From Aralia elata (Eukaryota > Streptophyta > Magnoliopsida > Apiales > Araliaceae), in the NCBI GenBank assembly GCA_034770075.1, contig CM068388.1, positions 69,674,889-69,738,888 on the forward strand: a stretch of DNA of 64,000 bases, written 5' to 3'. Numbering within the stretch: position 1 is the first letter of the stretch; each line of letters begins with the position of its first letter. Position numbers and translations under genes: made by a program. Shown here piece after piece: positions 11,895 through 22,984 of the stretch. The notes beneath the pieces were generated by a model that saw nothing but the letters and a program-made list of their open reading frames with translations, made no database searches and was not told the origin of the DNA.

Positions 11895-12100
11895 TCGGCT
11901 TTACACATGATTCACATTGGCCTATTGCCCGTAGTATAGGACCACACATGATTAATTTTCTGGTCCCAATGACTGACATACATGACAAAATTAAGAGTTT
12001 ATATATCACATACATGATTCACATTGTCCAATTAGGATCACAAGTGATGGATTTTCTGGTCCCAGTAACAGAATTATTTATAAAGTTAAGAACATGCGGA
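11895..12100 (+). repeat. Two imperfect coding-like repeats, copy 1
   Basis: Two units of about 100 bp share ACATGATTCACATTG and ATTTTCTGGTCCCA. The better copy of this region is at 52378-52626. Confidence 0.55.
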
Positions 12101-12187
12101 CATTAATTTGGCACATCCAAAGATTGCAAGATCGACTACGAAATGGAAGGAATACAGACAGTACAGCACTATGCATATAATGAAGAA

Positions 12188-12896
12188 TAATGCTAGAGCC
12201 ACAACTACTTTTACAAACTTTTTATAAATCGTTGAGATGACACTCCACCTTAACTTATCCATTCTCTCTCTCTCTCCTGCGTGTCTCTCTTTCTCTCTCC
12301 AAAAAAACGTTTAATACTCCCCCTCCTTCCAAATTATAAGGTTATTATTAATTTTTTAAATTTAAAATAAATATTTTTAATTTAAAATTAAAATAATTTA
12401 TTAAAATTATAAAATAATAAATTTTAAAATTAGTAGTACTTTTTGAATAATTTATAATATTTATCATTATATCAACTAAAATTAATAAAAATTATATTAA
12501 TTATGAGTTTGAAAATCTACAAGGTATCTCCTTTTTTGTTTCTTTTTCTTTTACCTCCTCAGTAGTACCTTGTAGATTTTCAAACTCATAATTAATATAA
12601 TTTTTATTAATTTTAGTCGATATAATGATAAATATTATAAATTATTCAAAAAGTACTACTAATTTTAAAATTTATTATTTTATAATTTTAATAAATTATT
12701 TTAATTTTAAATTAAAAATATTTATTTTAATTTTAAAAAATTAATAATAATTTTATAATTTGGAAGAAGGGAAAGTATTAAACGTTATTTTTAGAGAGAA
12801 AATTTGGAGAGAGAAAAAGAGACACGCAAGAGAGAGAGAATGGGTAAGGTGTTTGTAAAAAGTTTGTAAAGGTGGTTGTGGCTCTAGCACCACTCT
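12188..12896. mobile_element. Long perfect-hairpin MITE (MULE-like), absent from copy 2
   Basis: Terminal inverted repeats read TGCTAGAGCCACAAC from the left, with the complement at the right near 12875-12889. Arms of roughly 330 bp are almost perfectly complementary around a loop of about 38 bp (near 12535-12573). The paralogous segment near 52690-52715 lacks the insertion and shows the empty site. The flanks ATAATGAAG and ATCATGAAT look like a degraded 9-bp duplication. It has no coding capacity. Confidence 0.75.
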
Positions 12897-13027
12897 ATCA
12901 TGAATGCACTATTTGACAAACTTTTCAGACTAATAAACTATAATATGGGAGAATTACACTGGTCTTTGTTAGTTCCAATATAAGAATCAAGTTAAAATAT
13001 CACCACTTAGTCGGTCATGATTTAAAC

Positions 13028-13096
13028 CAGGGTTGTGAATGATAATCGAAAAATAAAATATTTATCTCTATTTACATTAGTTTAAAATGAATATTA
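13028..13096. mobile_element. hAT-like element, left end (copy 1, split by copia)
   Basis: The left terminus CAGGGTTGTGAATGA directly follows the target site ATTTAAAC (13020-13027). The element is interrupted at 13096 by a copia LTR and resumes at 27065-27230, after which its right end is lost. A complete paralogue is at 52824-53760. Confidence 0.7.
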
Positions 13097-14646
13097 TGTA
13101 GGATTTCCGACAGATAAAGGCAGCGAAATTAAAATTTTTTAAAACTATTTCGAAACCCTAAAACAGGATCCATGCGAAAAAACAAATTAATTCAGAGGTT
13201 TAGATTTGTTTTACCGATTATCCGAGCTTGAATGGAACGATGAAATTCTGGAACGACTTCGAATCTCCAACGCAATCCAACGGAACTGCGTCTCTACGGT
13301 ATCCACACGAACGTCCCACAAATCGTCACACGATCTGCATCAAAGAGAACTTCGGTACTAGCTGCCAAGATCTGGATTTTCTCAAGTGTTGCTCTCAACT
13401 CTCTTTTCTAAAACGGCTAGGGTTTTGTTTTCTTTTGGTTTCACGTAAACAAGACTGCTGATATATCAGATATATATAGCGTCCAAAAAGTTAAGCAAAA
13501 CCCTAATCTTATTAGAAAAGTAAAATCCGAATTTATATATATATTATATTTTAATTAAGTCTTACTTAATTAATATACATATATACAAATTATCCTGTTA
13601 ATTTAAATTCGTAATTTAAATACTATCAATCATATTGACATATTTAAATCCTTACAATTTAAATTAATTCTCTTTTAATTACGTTCTAAGTGTGTGACCC
13701 TATAGGTTATTATTATATTGGCAATAATTTTAAAATCATATTATAAAATTATAAACAGTGAGTGGCATCTAGTAACGCATCACTGCTACCCAAATAATAA
13801 TAAGATCGATGATTCGATGCAACCTTTTCGTGACCAATGTTTCAATGTAATTTAATCCTTTTAACCTTGACATCCTAGATTAAACTCGAGCCATGGAATG
13901 TGTCATACTCTTCATAGTTTAATCTGAGTTTTCTTGATCAATGAGTAGACTATATCAAACAAATCACTATTTGAGCATGACCATGCATTTCATAATCCTA
14001 CTCAATCAAGAGGCCTATGGATATCACCCCTAATATATAGGAGGGTTAAATTCTATCTAGATCACTCATATTGCTCACACGATTCATGATGTACCCAATA
14101 ATCACCTTTATTATCGACCCTATTAAAGGTGACCTTTGATGATATCAAAGTACATGAATTCCTGTGTAGTAATATAGTGATTTCAGGTCGGAGGACCATT
14201 ACATCATTGTCACTATGAGAATTGCTTATGACACTTTGCATAATGCTCCACGTAGAATTCTCATGATGGGTCTGTCCAGTACATTGTTCTCTAACATGTA
14301 CCTATGCATTGACTTAATATCTCATATATTAATGACCAATGAGATTTGGTCATCAGTCAATCCACATACTAGTCTCAATGTATCATTGTTGTCCCATTCT
14401 CAATGATACTCGACTAGGGACATTTAAGAGTAATGATACTAATTGTAATTATATAATCTCATGTTCAAGTCACATACTTGAAGCTATGTAATTTATATCA
14501 TTATTCTAAGGGCTTTTAGTATGCTAACAGTTATATAGCACAGTAAATGAAACTATAATAAAATAATTCATTTATTCAATCAAATATCAAAAGAAATGTT
14601 AAGCAATTACATCAAAGAATTGGCCTCTAGGGCATAAACTCTAACA
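13097..14646 (-). repeat. Copia family 1 copy A, 3' LTR
   Basis: A 1550-bp LTR ending TG...CA: plus-strand ends TGTAGGATTTCC and CTCTAACA. It is nearly identical to the solo LTR at 25511-27064 and clearly related to the LTRs of the element at 40264-48396. Confidence 0.9.
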
Positions 14647-14660
14647 ATCTCCCACTTGCA

Positions 14661-16902
14661 CTAGAGCCAATCACTCATGTATCTAATACCCATGGAACTA
14701 GTGTGACCTTCATGCTTCTGCTGTGACAAAGCCTTGGTCAGTGGATCTGCAATATTATCATCTGTTGGCACTCTGCATATATGTACATCTCCTCTACCAA
14801 TGATTTCACGAATGAGATGGTACCGCCTAAGTATATGCTTGGATCGTTGGTGAGATCTAGTTCCTTAGCCTATGCAATGGCTCCATCATTATCACAGTAT
14901 AGCTCAACTGGATCAACAATGGTTGGAACAACACCAAGTTCAGTGACGAACTTTTTAATCCATACAGCCTCCTTGGCCGCACTAGAAGCAACAATATACT
15001 CAGTCTCTGTTGTAGAATCGGCTACTGTCTCTTGCTTCGAACTTTTCCAGCTAACAGCACCACCGTTAAGACAAAACACAAAACCTGATTGAGACTTATA
15101 GTCATCCATATCAATCTGGAAACTAGCATCTGTGTAACCCTTTACTGCCAATTCGTCTTCACCTCCATATACCAAGAATGAATCCTTAGTCCTTTTCAGG
15201 TACTTGAGGATATTCTTGACTGCTGTCTAGTGACATTCACCTAGATTCGACTGGTATCTGCTCGTCATACTCAAAGCATACGAGACATCCGGATGAGTAC
15301 ATATCATTGCATACATGATAGATCCAATTACCGAAGCATAAGGGATCTTTCTCATACGCTCCTCATCATCTTGCGATTTAGGACATTGGGCTTTAGAGAT
15401 CTTTACACCATGAGACATGGGTAAGTATCCTCTTTTTGCCTCTTGCATGCTGAACCGTTTCAACACTTTATCAATATATGTACTTTGACTTAGGCCGAGC
15501 ATTTTTCTCGATCTATCACGATAGATCTTAATACCTAAAATGTAGGTTGCATCGCCCAAATCTTTCATGGAAAAACATTTTCCTAGCCATATTTTTACAG
15601 CCTGTAAGGAAGGAATGTCATTCCCAATAATTAATATGTCGTCAACATATAATACCAGGAATACAATGTGACTCCCACTAACCTTCTTATATACACAAGG
15701 TTCATCTTCATTTTTTATAAAGCCAAACTTTTTGACTGCTTCATCAAAACGAAGATTCCAACTCCAAGAGGCTTGCTTCAATCCATAAATAGATCGCTGC
15801 AGCTTACATACCTTTCCAGCACCCTTTGGAGTGACAAAACCCTCAGGTTGTGTCATATACACATCCTCAAGGAGATTTCCATTAAGGAAAGCAGTTTTGA
15901 CATCCATCTGCCAGATTTCGTAATCATAAAAGGCTGCAATAGCAAGTAAGATCCTGATGGATTTAACCATTGCCACTGGAGAGAAGGTTTCATCATAGTC
16001 AACACCTTGAACTTGTTTGAAACCTTTTGCTACCAGTCGACCTTTAAAGGTTTGTATATTACCATCCATGTCGGTTTTCTTCTTGAAAAACCATTTGCAC
16101 CCGATTGGTTTTACCCCTTCGGGTGGATCAACAAAAGTCCATACTTGGTTAGTATACATGGAGTCCATCTTAGATTTCATGGCTTCAAGCCATCTCTCAG
16201 AATCTGGTCCATTCATAGCTTCTTGGTAGGAAGCAGGCTCATCCTGATCTATGAGCATCACATCGCCGTTTTGAGTCACAAGAAATCCATAATATCTCTC
16301 GGGCTCTTGGCGTGTCCTACCAGATCTACGAATGCCTTGCGTAATTTGAGCAGGTTCACTTTCCACAACATCTTATGGTCCCTGCTCATGTTCCAACTCA
16401 GGTTCAATGATATTTTGTGGTTCTCGAATTTTTTCGAGCTCTACTTTCCTCCCACTATTTCCTTTAGAGACAAATTCTCTTTCTAGAAACATACCAGTTC
16501 AAGCAACAACTACTTTGTTCTCAAAAGGTTTGTAGAAATAATACCCTTTTGTTTCCTTAAGGTATCCCACAAAATTACATTTCTTAGATTTGGGTCCGAG
16601 CTTGTCAGAAGCCAGACGTTTCACAAACGCCTCGCAACCCCAAATCTTCATGAAAGACAAACTAGGACGTTTTCCAGTCCACATCTCATATAGTGTCTTT
16701 TGAACCGTCTTTGTAGGAACACGGTTAAGTGTGAATGCAGCTGTCTCTAGGGCATGACCCCAAAAGCTTATTGGAAGATCTGCATGACTCATCATTAATC
16801 GTACCATGTCCAACAAGGTGCAATTTCTCCTCTCAGACACACCATTCCATTGTGGTGTTCCAGGTGCAGTGAGTTGTGATATAACAACCACACTCCTTTA
16901 GA
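14661..16902 (-). pseudogene. Copia family 1 copy A: truncated pol (integrase C-part, RT, RNase H)
   Basis: This encodes the back half of a copia polyprotein, which integrates and reverse-transcribes the element in cytoplasmic particles and the nucleus. In order on the minus strand: integrase around LTAPGTPQWNGVSERRNCT (catalytic Glu in SERR), the RT palm with LYVDDILIIGND (YVDD catalytic box, within 15227-16366), and RNase H with LYCDNDGAIA. In-frame stops split it, for example CAA to TAA after HEQGP near 16374 and a TAG after GECH near 15226. The frame ends S-D-W-L-stop at 14661. The N-terminal half is deleted, so it cannot act autonomously. Confidence 0.88.
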
Positions 16903-17190
16903 TGGTATCCACACGAACGTCCCACAAATTGTCACACGATCTGCAGCAAAGAGAACTCCGGTACTAGCCGTCAAGATCTGGATTTTCTCAAGTGTTGCTC
17001 TCAACTCTCTTTTCTAAAATGGCTAGGGTTTTATTTTCTTTTGGTTTCACGTAAACAAGACTGCTGATATATCAGATATATATAGCGTCCAAAAAGATAA
17101 GCAAAACCCCAATCCTATTAGAAAAGTAAAATCCGAATATATATATATATATTATATTTTAATTAAGTCTTACTTAATTAATATACATAT
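16903..17190 (-). repeat. Copia family 1 copy A, 5' LTR remnant (first part)
   Basis: GGTATCCACACGAACG at 16904 corresponds to 13298 in the 3' LTR. It continues colinearly until the Tat insertion at 17191 and resumes at 24871-25086. The edge at 16902 is a deletion junction with little or no homology. Confidence 0.85.
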
Positions 17191-17870
17191 TGTGGGCCCA
17201 AGTACATATTAGGGTTCACATGACTTAATTGAAATAAATGTATAAATTAGGGTTTACAAAAACCTAATTAAACGTACAAATTAGGGTTCGTGTGACCTAA
17301 TTAAATGTACAGATTAGACGAAAATAAATGTGATAGACCCGGGGAAGTCTCCACGTGTTCCAAGGCAGAAGACTCGTGGATGCGACCTATTTTGGGAATT
17401 GATTGAGGGATTGGATTGGTGGCTAGAAGAACAGGGCAATTTGGACATTACTTTGATGATTAAAGGGCATTTCTGGAATCTTCCCTTTAAAATATGACAA
17501 AAGGGTATTTCGGAAATTTCCCTTAAAACATGTGCCTGGCATGTGACTATTCCCTAGGAAAGCTCTATAAATTGCCCCTCTATTCTAAGAAAAGGGGATC
17601 ACTCTCAAGACATTACACTTAGACTATTGGAAGCTCATTACACTTGGAACTCTCTCCCAACTCGAAAACTTAAGAAGGCTCTTGGAATCCCTGCTACCCT
17701 AACTCGGTTTTCGGATTCTAGGAGTTCTGCCACGTGTTATTGGAGTAATCGCCCACCTGTTCTTCTCCCCTCTTCAATCAATCAATCAATTCCATGCTCT
17801 TCGTGGATTTCTCTCCTCCTCAGCCAACACGAAACCCTAACCCTAGCAAGGCACAATTTCATTGCCCACA
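17191..17870 (+). repeat. Tat-like element, 5' LTR
   Basis: A 680-bp LTR from TGTGGGCCCAAG to CATTGCCCACA. It contains a TATA-like CTATAAATTG near 17561 and an ATCA-rich tract near 17775. It has a stretch of about 35 bp around 17275-17310 (GTTCGTGTGACC) that is missing from the right LTR. Confidence 0.88.
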
Positions 17871-17876
17871 TTTATT

Positions 17877-17894
17877 TGGCGACTCTGCTGGGGA
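17877..17894 (+). other. Primer-binding site of the Tat-like element
   Basis: TGGCGACTCTGCTGGGGA lies six bases after the 5' LTR. It is complementary to a tRNA 3' end of the type reported for Ogre/Tat elements (tRNA-Arg by recollection, not checked). Confidence 0.65.
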
Positions 17895-18086
17895 GGTGTA
17901 GAATTTGTGAAGGGTATGCCCACAACTCGAAGTAGGAGAATTACAGGAAGAGTTTCACCGACAACAACCATCACTTCACCGGATCCGATTTCAAGGCAGG
18001 CAAATCCAGTGTTCTAAAGCGCGAATCTGGATCTTGATCAACCCATCTTAGAAGACGTTACGGAAGGAAGTTCAACATCACCGCAA

Positions 18087-19717
18087 ATGGCTGATCAACA
18101 ACAAACTAGTGCTAGACAGACAAACACAGGAAGGCAAGGTGAGGAAGTAATTGGAGCGCAGACAACTGTGAATGCTGTGTAGATGGAGATGCTCAAGGCA
18201 TTACAGGAGGTACGAGAAGGCCAAAGGATGATGATGACCATGATGCTGGAAATGCAGAGGAAGCAGGAAGAGATGGGGAATTTCCGCCAGCAGTTGATGC
18301 AAATCCCCACTTTCAAGGCTATGTTCCCAGAAAGTTCGCAGGGGCAATGAGCAGAAGTGGAGGACAACAGCAACACCAAAGAGAATCAGATTGTGCCTCC
18401 AACAACGGAGAGTCAGCCGATTCCAATTATCAACTTGGAGCCCCAAAACAGCGGTGATGTGCCACAACTCAGATTGGAAGCAAGTCAGCCTCAGCCCAAC
18501 ATCATCCCGACCACTCTCCCAGCATTTTCACAAGTGCAGATACCGACCATCCCGAGCCACATCCAACGAACAAGCCAACAAGCACCACCGATACAAATTG
18601 TGCAGGATGCAAGTGTACACCAGCCAATTTCCTTACCATACACACCGCCTATGCATCAATACATCATAGCCCCTCAAAGAATCCATACCACAAGCCAGTA
18701 TGTGACGAAAGATGATATGATCGATGTGATCAATCAACTTCCCAAGCAGACAGCCCGACCTTCAGAGTTGGATTTTACTCCACCCTACCCGGCACACGTT
18801 CGGAGATAACCTTACCCGGCAGGGTATATTGAGCATCCCCCGCAGTTCCCAAAGTATAACGGGGAGAAAGGGAATGCCAGGGAGCATATTGCCAGGTTCG
18901 TGGAGTCGATGTCTCCATGGTTGGGTTATGATGAGGTGAATAACCACAATCTGTTAATGAGGGAATTCAACAAGACCTTGATGGATAGTGCGTTCAGTTG
19001 GTACTACAACTTGGAAAAGGGATCAGTCCATGATTGGGATGATATGAAATTACAATTTTTTAAGAAATTTTTCTATGTGCAGAAACAGGTAACTATTTTA
19101 GAATTGATGCGATTCAAGCAGAAGCCGAATGAGGAGCTGTCAGATTATGTGGACATATTCAGGGCCTAAGCACAGAAGTGTGCAGAACCAATTGAGGAGA
19201 AGAACTTGGTTAGCATATGCAACAATGGTGCTCTAGACTCCTTCAAGCCCCATCTCATTACAAAAGCCTGTGATTCATTTGCGACCCTCTCATCCTTCAC
19301 ACAAGATTTGGGAGGAATCATGACAGTGCCCACCAGCTATGCGACGGTTACATGGAAGGGTAAGAGGACAACAATTGTGGCTTTGGCTGACTCTCAGTCA
19401 AAACCACAAGGGTCAAGAGGGAGAAGAACGAGCGAAATTTTGAACGAAGTAAAGGAAAACATGGGGACAAGTATACCACGATGCCAGTTCCAGAGGCTAT
19501 CACATGTAGTGAGAAAGCATTCAGGGGCCTGTACGAACAATGGGTTGAGCACGGAGTGGTGAAACCCCCAAGGCCTAAATTTATGGTGACGGAAGAGATG
19601 AAAAGAAGACCGGATTTCTGTGTGTACCACAAGTACGCAGGACATTCCATTATGGAGTGTTACAGTCTGCGGAGGATATACCATCAGAAGCTGGCAGCTG
19701 GAGAAATCGAACTGTGA
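18087..19717 (+). pseudogene. Tat-like gag (degenerate)
   Basis: The frame opens with MADQQQTSARQ at 18087. A Q/K-rich segment (MEMLKALQEVREGQRMM) looks coiled-coil, and a Pro/Gln-rich linker follows. Then comes a retrotransposon gag domain around FVESMSPWLGYDE to FKQKPNEELSDYV (about 18897-19150), the capsid-like part that packages element RNA. A C-terminal block FCVYHKYAGHSIMEC near 19615-19665 matches the histidine/cysteine motif region after gag in Tat elements. In-frame stops fall near 18180, 18350, 18807 and 19167, and a frameshift lies between 19440 and 19480. No zinc knuckle of standard CCHC form is seen. Confidence 0.8.
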
Positions 19718-19954
19718 AAAGAAAAGCAGTGTGTATGACAAGCCACTTTCAAACCACAAAGAAAAAGAAATATGGAACACAATTACCCATGGTGTAGCCC
19801 CAGAAGTCGAAAGCATCAATAATCAATAGTTGATGCTCATCATGTCGAAACTATGAGAAATTTTGTTACGCAAACTTTATCAACACAAGATGATGGACAA
19901 CCCAAATACTGGCTCTACCATCGAAAGATCTCAGAACTGTAAAGATGAGAATAT

Positions 19955-20160
19955 CAAAAATCCACCCAATATGGTGGTCTACTAGAAAATGGTGGTTGAA
20001 GTACTCAAGAGTATCCCTTGCCAAGAAATTGGATGACCAAGGGAGGAGACACAAGAATTGATGAATTAAAAAATCCACCCAAGATGGTGGTCCATTCTAA
20101 ATGATGGTCAAGTCCTCGTAGATTGCACTTGCCAAGAAATTGGATGACCAAGTGACGAGG
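19955..20160 (+). repeat. Two tandem units of about 111 bp in the Tat-like element
   Basis: Each unit starts AAAATCCACCCAA(T/G)ATGGTGGTC and ends CTTGCCAAGAAATTGGATG. The second unit begins near 20069. Non-coding. Confidence 0.7.
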
Positions 20161-20230
20161 CATGCAACTTAAGCCCTTATGAAACCCTATACGCCAAACA
20201 ATTGGCACGACGTACCAAGGGGTAAGGCAC

Positions 20231-20390
20231 AAGTTATACTTTCAACTTTAAAAGTAATCGAGGCACTTGACTATAAGTCCTCAAAGTTATACTTTCAACT
20301 TTAAAAGTAATCGAGGCACCTGACTATAAGTCCTCAAAGTTATACTTTCACCTCTAAAAGCAATCGAGGCACCTGACTATAAGCCCTCAA
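20231..20390 (+). repeat. 53-bp tandem repeat, three units, in the Tat-like element
   Basis: Three units begin AGTTATACTTTCAACTTT and end ACTATAAGTCCTCAA. Spacing is 53 bp, and a decayed fourth unit (GTTACACTTTATCTC) follows. The array lies between gag and the antisense frame. Confidence 0.85.
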
Positions 20391-20997
20391 ACCTGAGAAA
20401 GTTACACTTTATCTCTAAAAGTGGCGAACGTTATGCTTTATCCGACAAAAGCAAAATCTATTATTATTATCTTTATGAATTTTTTTGAAACGTTGTGCTT
20501 TTTGTTAAAAGCAATATGATTATTAATAAAAATGTCAAACTTTCACTTATATTTGAATATTCTTTGATTTTAAAAGTATGGATTCAAATGTTAGTTTGCG
20601 AGAAATCGAAAAAAAAGCATGTTACTTAAAAAAAAATTGCATGTTTACTTTCACTATTATAAATATTGTTGTCTTGGAGTATTAATTTGAATAACTTATG
20701 ATTCAATGCTAAACATTGGGTCTTAAGGAAAAAATTCAAGTTAAAGGCAATCAATAATGCTAAATAAACTCTATTATGATAAATAAATGAGTTCTTTGAT
20801 ACAGGAAATAACAAAAAGCTACAAAAAAGACATACCTAGAAGTAAGGAGATCCAGCCCAGCACGAAAAGGAGAAATATCAAGGCCAACAAGTTATCAACC
20901 TTACAACTCGGATATCTAAGTCCTCTGTTCATAGAGAACGGAGAGAAAGACTATGCATCTCGAGAACAAAACTTACAAGTTGAGCTAATAAGAGGGT

Positions 20998-21870
20998 CTA
21001 GAAGGAGGCCTCACAAATATGTAGCCGATTAAGTATCTGTGGGAACCAAACTAGGAGATGCGTGAGACTTTCCTGACTGGAGGAAGAAACCTGGAAATCC
21101 CTCAAAGGAACAAGTTCTCCGGTTGGATTGAATGAAGATATAGTAGGAGCCACTTGGGAAGTAATCATGATATTCATCGGGAGAGGGGCTGCACAACTCA
21201 CGGGCTTAGAGAATGCCTGTAGCTCCATGACATCTTTATTATTGGGTGGATAGCCGAGGTCACTAAAAGGCGAGGTGGCAGAATCAAGATGAAGAGAGTC
21301 AAATAAGGCGAGCCCCTCAACGGGCAAAGAAAGTAAAACATCGATGCCCCCACCCAAAGAACTAGCAACTGTACCCTCCTTGTTAGGTGAAGCCTCAGGA
21401 GAATCCTTCTAGGGAGGATAAAAATTAATAATAGGTTTCGAAGGATTCCCCCTCGGGGGAGGAGGATTAACTGCCATAATAGTATCAGCATCAACATGGG
21501 TGTCACCGGTATCCTCCAAGCTGTCATGAGAAGATGTTATATGTGGGCGTGAAGATGGAACCATACTAACCACAGCAGGACCTAAGCCCACATCAAACAT
21601 GGAATCATCAACATTAAGGCTGACACGATCATCATGAGGTGAGGAGGGCTCGACAACAATCATGTTATGTCAAGGAGGCTCACAAGTAGTGGAGGTCGCC
21701 ACCTCACTTGTCGTACCCATAAGAAATCCAATGGGAACATCATCATCATCATCATCATCATCATTCTCAGCAATCTAAAAACAAGGATCCTCGGCTTTAC
21801 TCTAGAGCACGTAACTCTCATCTCCCCGACAACAGAGGATCCCAGGGGAGGAACTCGAGGAGGTGCCTGA
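20998..21870 (-). pseudogene. Antisense reading frame of the Tat-like element
   Basis: On the minus strand a continuous frame runs from about 21870 to 20998 with only a few stops, notably TGA at 21670-21672 and TAG at 21409-21411. The parts 21409-21663 and 20998-21408 share one frame. The product would be low-complexity, with a run of eight Asp (from the ATC repeat near 21740-21765), a Ser/Pro-rich segment (SSPHDDRVSLNVDDS) and PPPPRGNPSKP. I do not recognise a domain. Its position downstream of gag and opposite to it matches the antisense ORF described for Tat-lineage elements. Function is unknown. Confidence 0.5.
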
Positions 21871-22984
21871 GACGAAGTCTGAAAGGATTATGTCACCATG
21901 AAATCATGAAGTATAATTGCCAGCCCGCCTGAAAGCCTCTATCAAGTATGTAACGCACTCGGTATCCCTATGAGACAGACTAGATGGGCTACAAGAAGCT
22001 GGAGCAACAACAGGAAGACTGCAAGATATATATATATATATATAATCTAGAATAAGAACACAATTTGAAAAAAGAAAAGGAAACAGACATTCTCTAGAGT
22101 ATGGGTGAATTCCCCCCAAATAGTAACGAATGTGCATGAAGAAAAACACCAGCGGGAAATCAACACAGTAAGGGCGTCATGATCCTGCTGGATACGTAGA
22201 TCCCTACATAGCTGAATGCCCTACATAGCTAAATGCAGCGATATATGCCCACACTCTTTAGTATAGCCTTATTCTCAGCATTCCCGAGGATCTCGTCGGT
22301 TCAATGTTGCCATCCTGGAAAACGGCTAGATGAGTTTGACAGGAAGCGAAAGGGACTAAAAGGGTATTCTTGTTTCTCTATGCACATGCGGGGAATGCGA
22401 CCGGAATGGGGGAAGTCGTCCCAACCTCTGCAAGCCGCGACATAAAGAAACAAGCCTTCTTTCGCTAGTGAAGGAAAAGTTGTGCGATCGTAAGTTCGGA
22501 CTTGCTCTCAAAAAGTGTCAAAAGGCCCAAAAAAGGGAGCCTTTCCCCAATCATTGACAAAGGGAGTTACTCTGGAAGTCTTCAAGTCTTCAGAGCATCC
22601 GGTAGACGAGGCCTGCAAGTAAGGAAGACTCCACATATACTAAGAATGTCAAGTAAAGCATATGAACTTGAGTATATTTGCCATGCCAAGGGGAGAATCT
22701 GAGATTTGTACTTGAGAATACCTGAAAAGAAGAAGAAATAAGTCAGAGAAGGATCAAAATCATAATTATGAAAGAAAAATAAGATTTGAAATTTTTCCAA
22801 AAAACTTTGGACAGCTAAAATGCATCCTTCGGAGCCATTTTTTGGGATATTTTGGTATGCGTCATGGCCGTTGGCGATGATTTTTGAAGTACTCGTCGAT
22901 ACGGTCGTTTTGATATATTATGGGCCCCGAGACTCCAAACAGAACAAAGGTTATGGTCAAAACGGCGATCACGATTCCCAATGT

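Larger units (their letters stand above)
11012..13096. repeat. Segmental duplication, copy 1 (left part)
   Basis: From about 11012 this sequence matches 28738-29104, then 51896-52820, in the same order and orientation. Copy 1 has one extra insertion (the foldback at 12188-12896). Its continuation beyond the copia insertion lies at 27065-27230. No intact gene is seen. Confidence 0.85.

Noticed and set aside
13228..13461. Frame MNGTMKFWN... (also 25642-25875 and 48059-48265)
   Set aside because: Lies in the U5-side part of the family 1 LTR on the antisense strand; present only through LTR repetition.
14215..14406. A 63-codon frame (MRIAYDTLHNAPRR...) seen in all four family 1 LTR copies (also 26633-26824, 40504-40695, 47088-47279)
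   Set aside because: It lies antisense within the LTR. The copies are recent, so identity is expected without selection. No start context, splice or domain supports it.
15668..16486. Plus-strand frames of 93 and 159 codons opposite copia pol (same at 45007-45825)
   Set aside because: Mirror frames of the minus-strand RT/integrase, without any domain of their own.
17627..17935. Frame MEAHYTWNSLPTRK... repeated at 24627-24899
   Set aside because: It is part of the Tat-like LTR, runs over the LTR end into the primer site in one copy, and is repeated only because LTRs are repeated.
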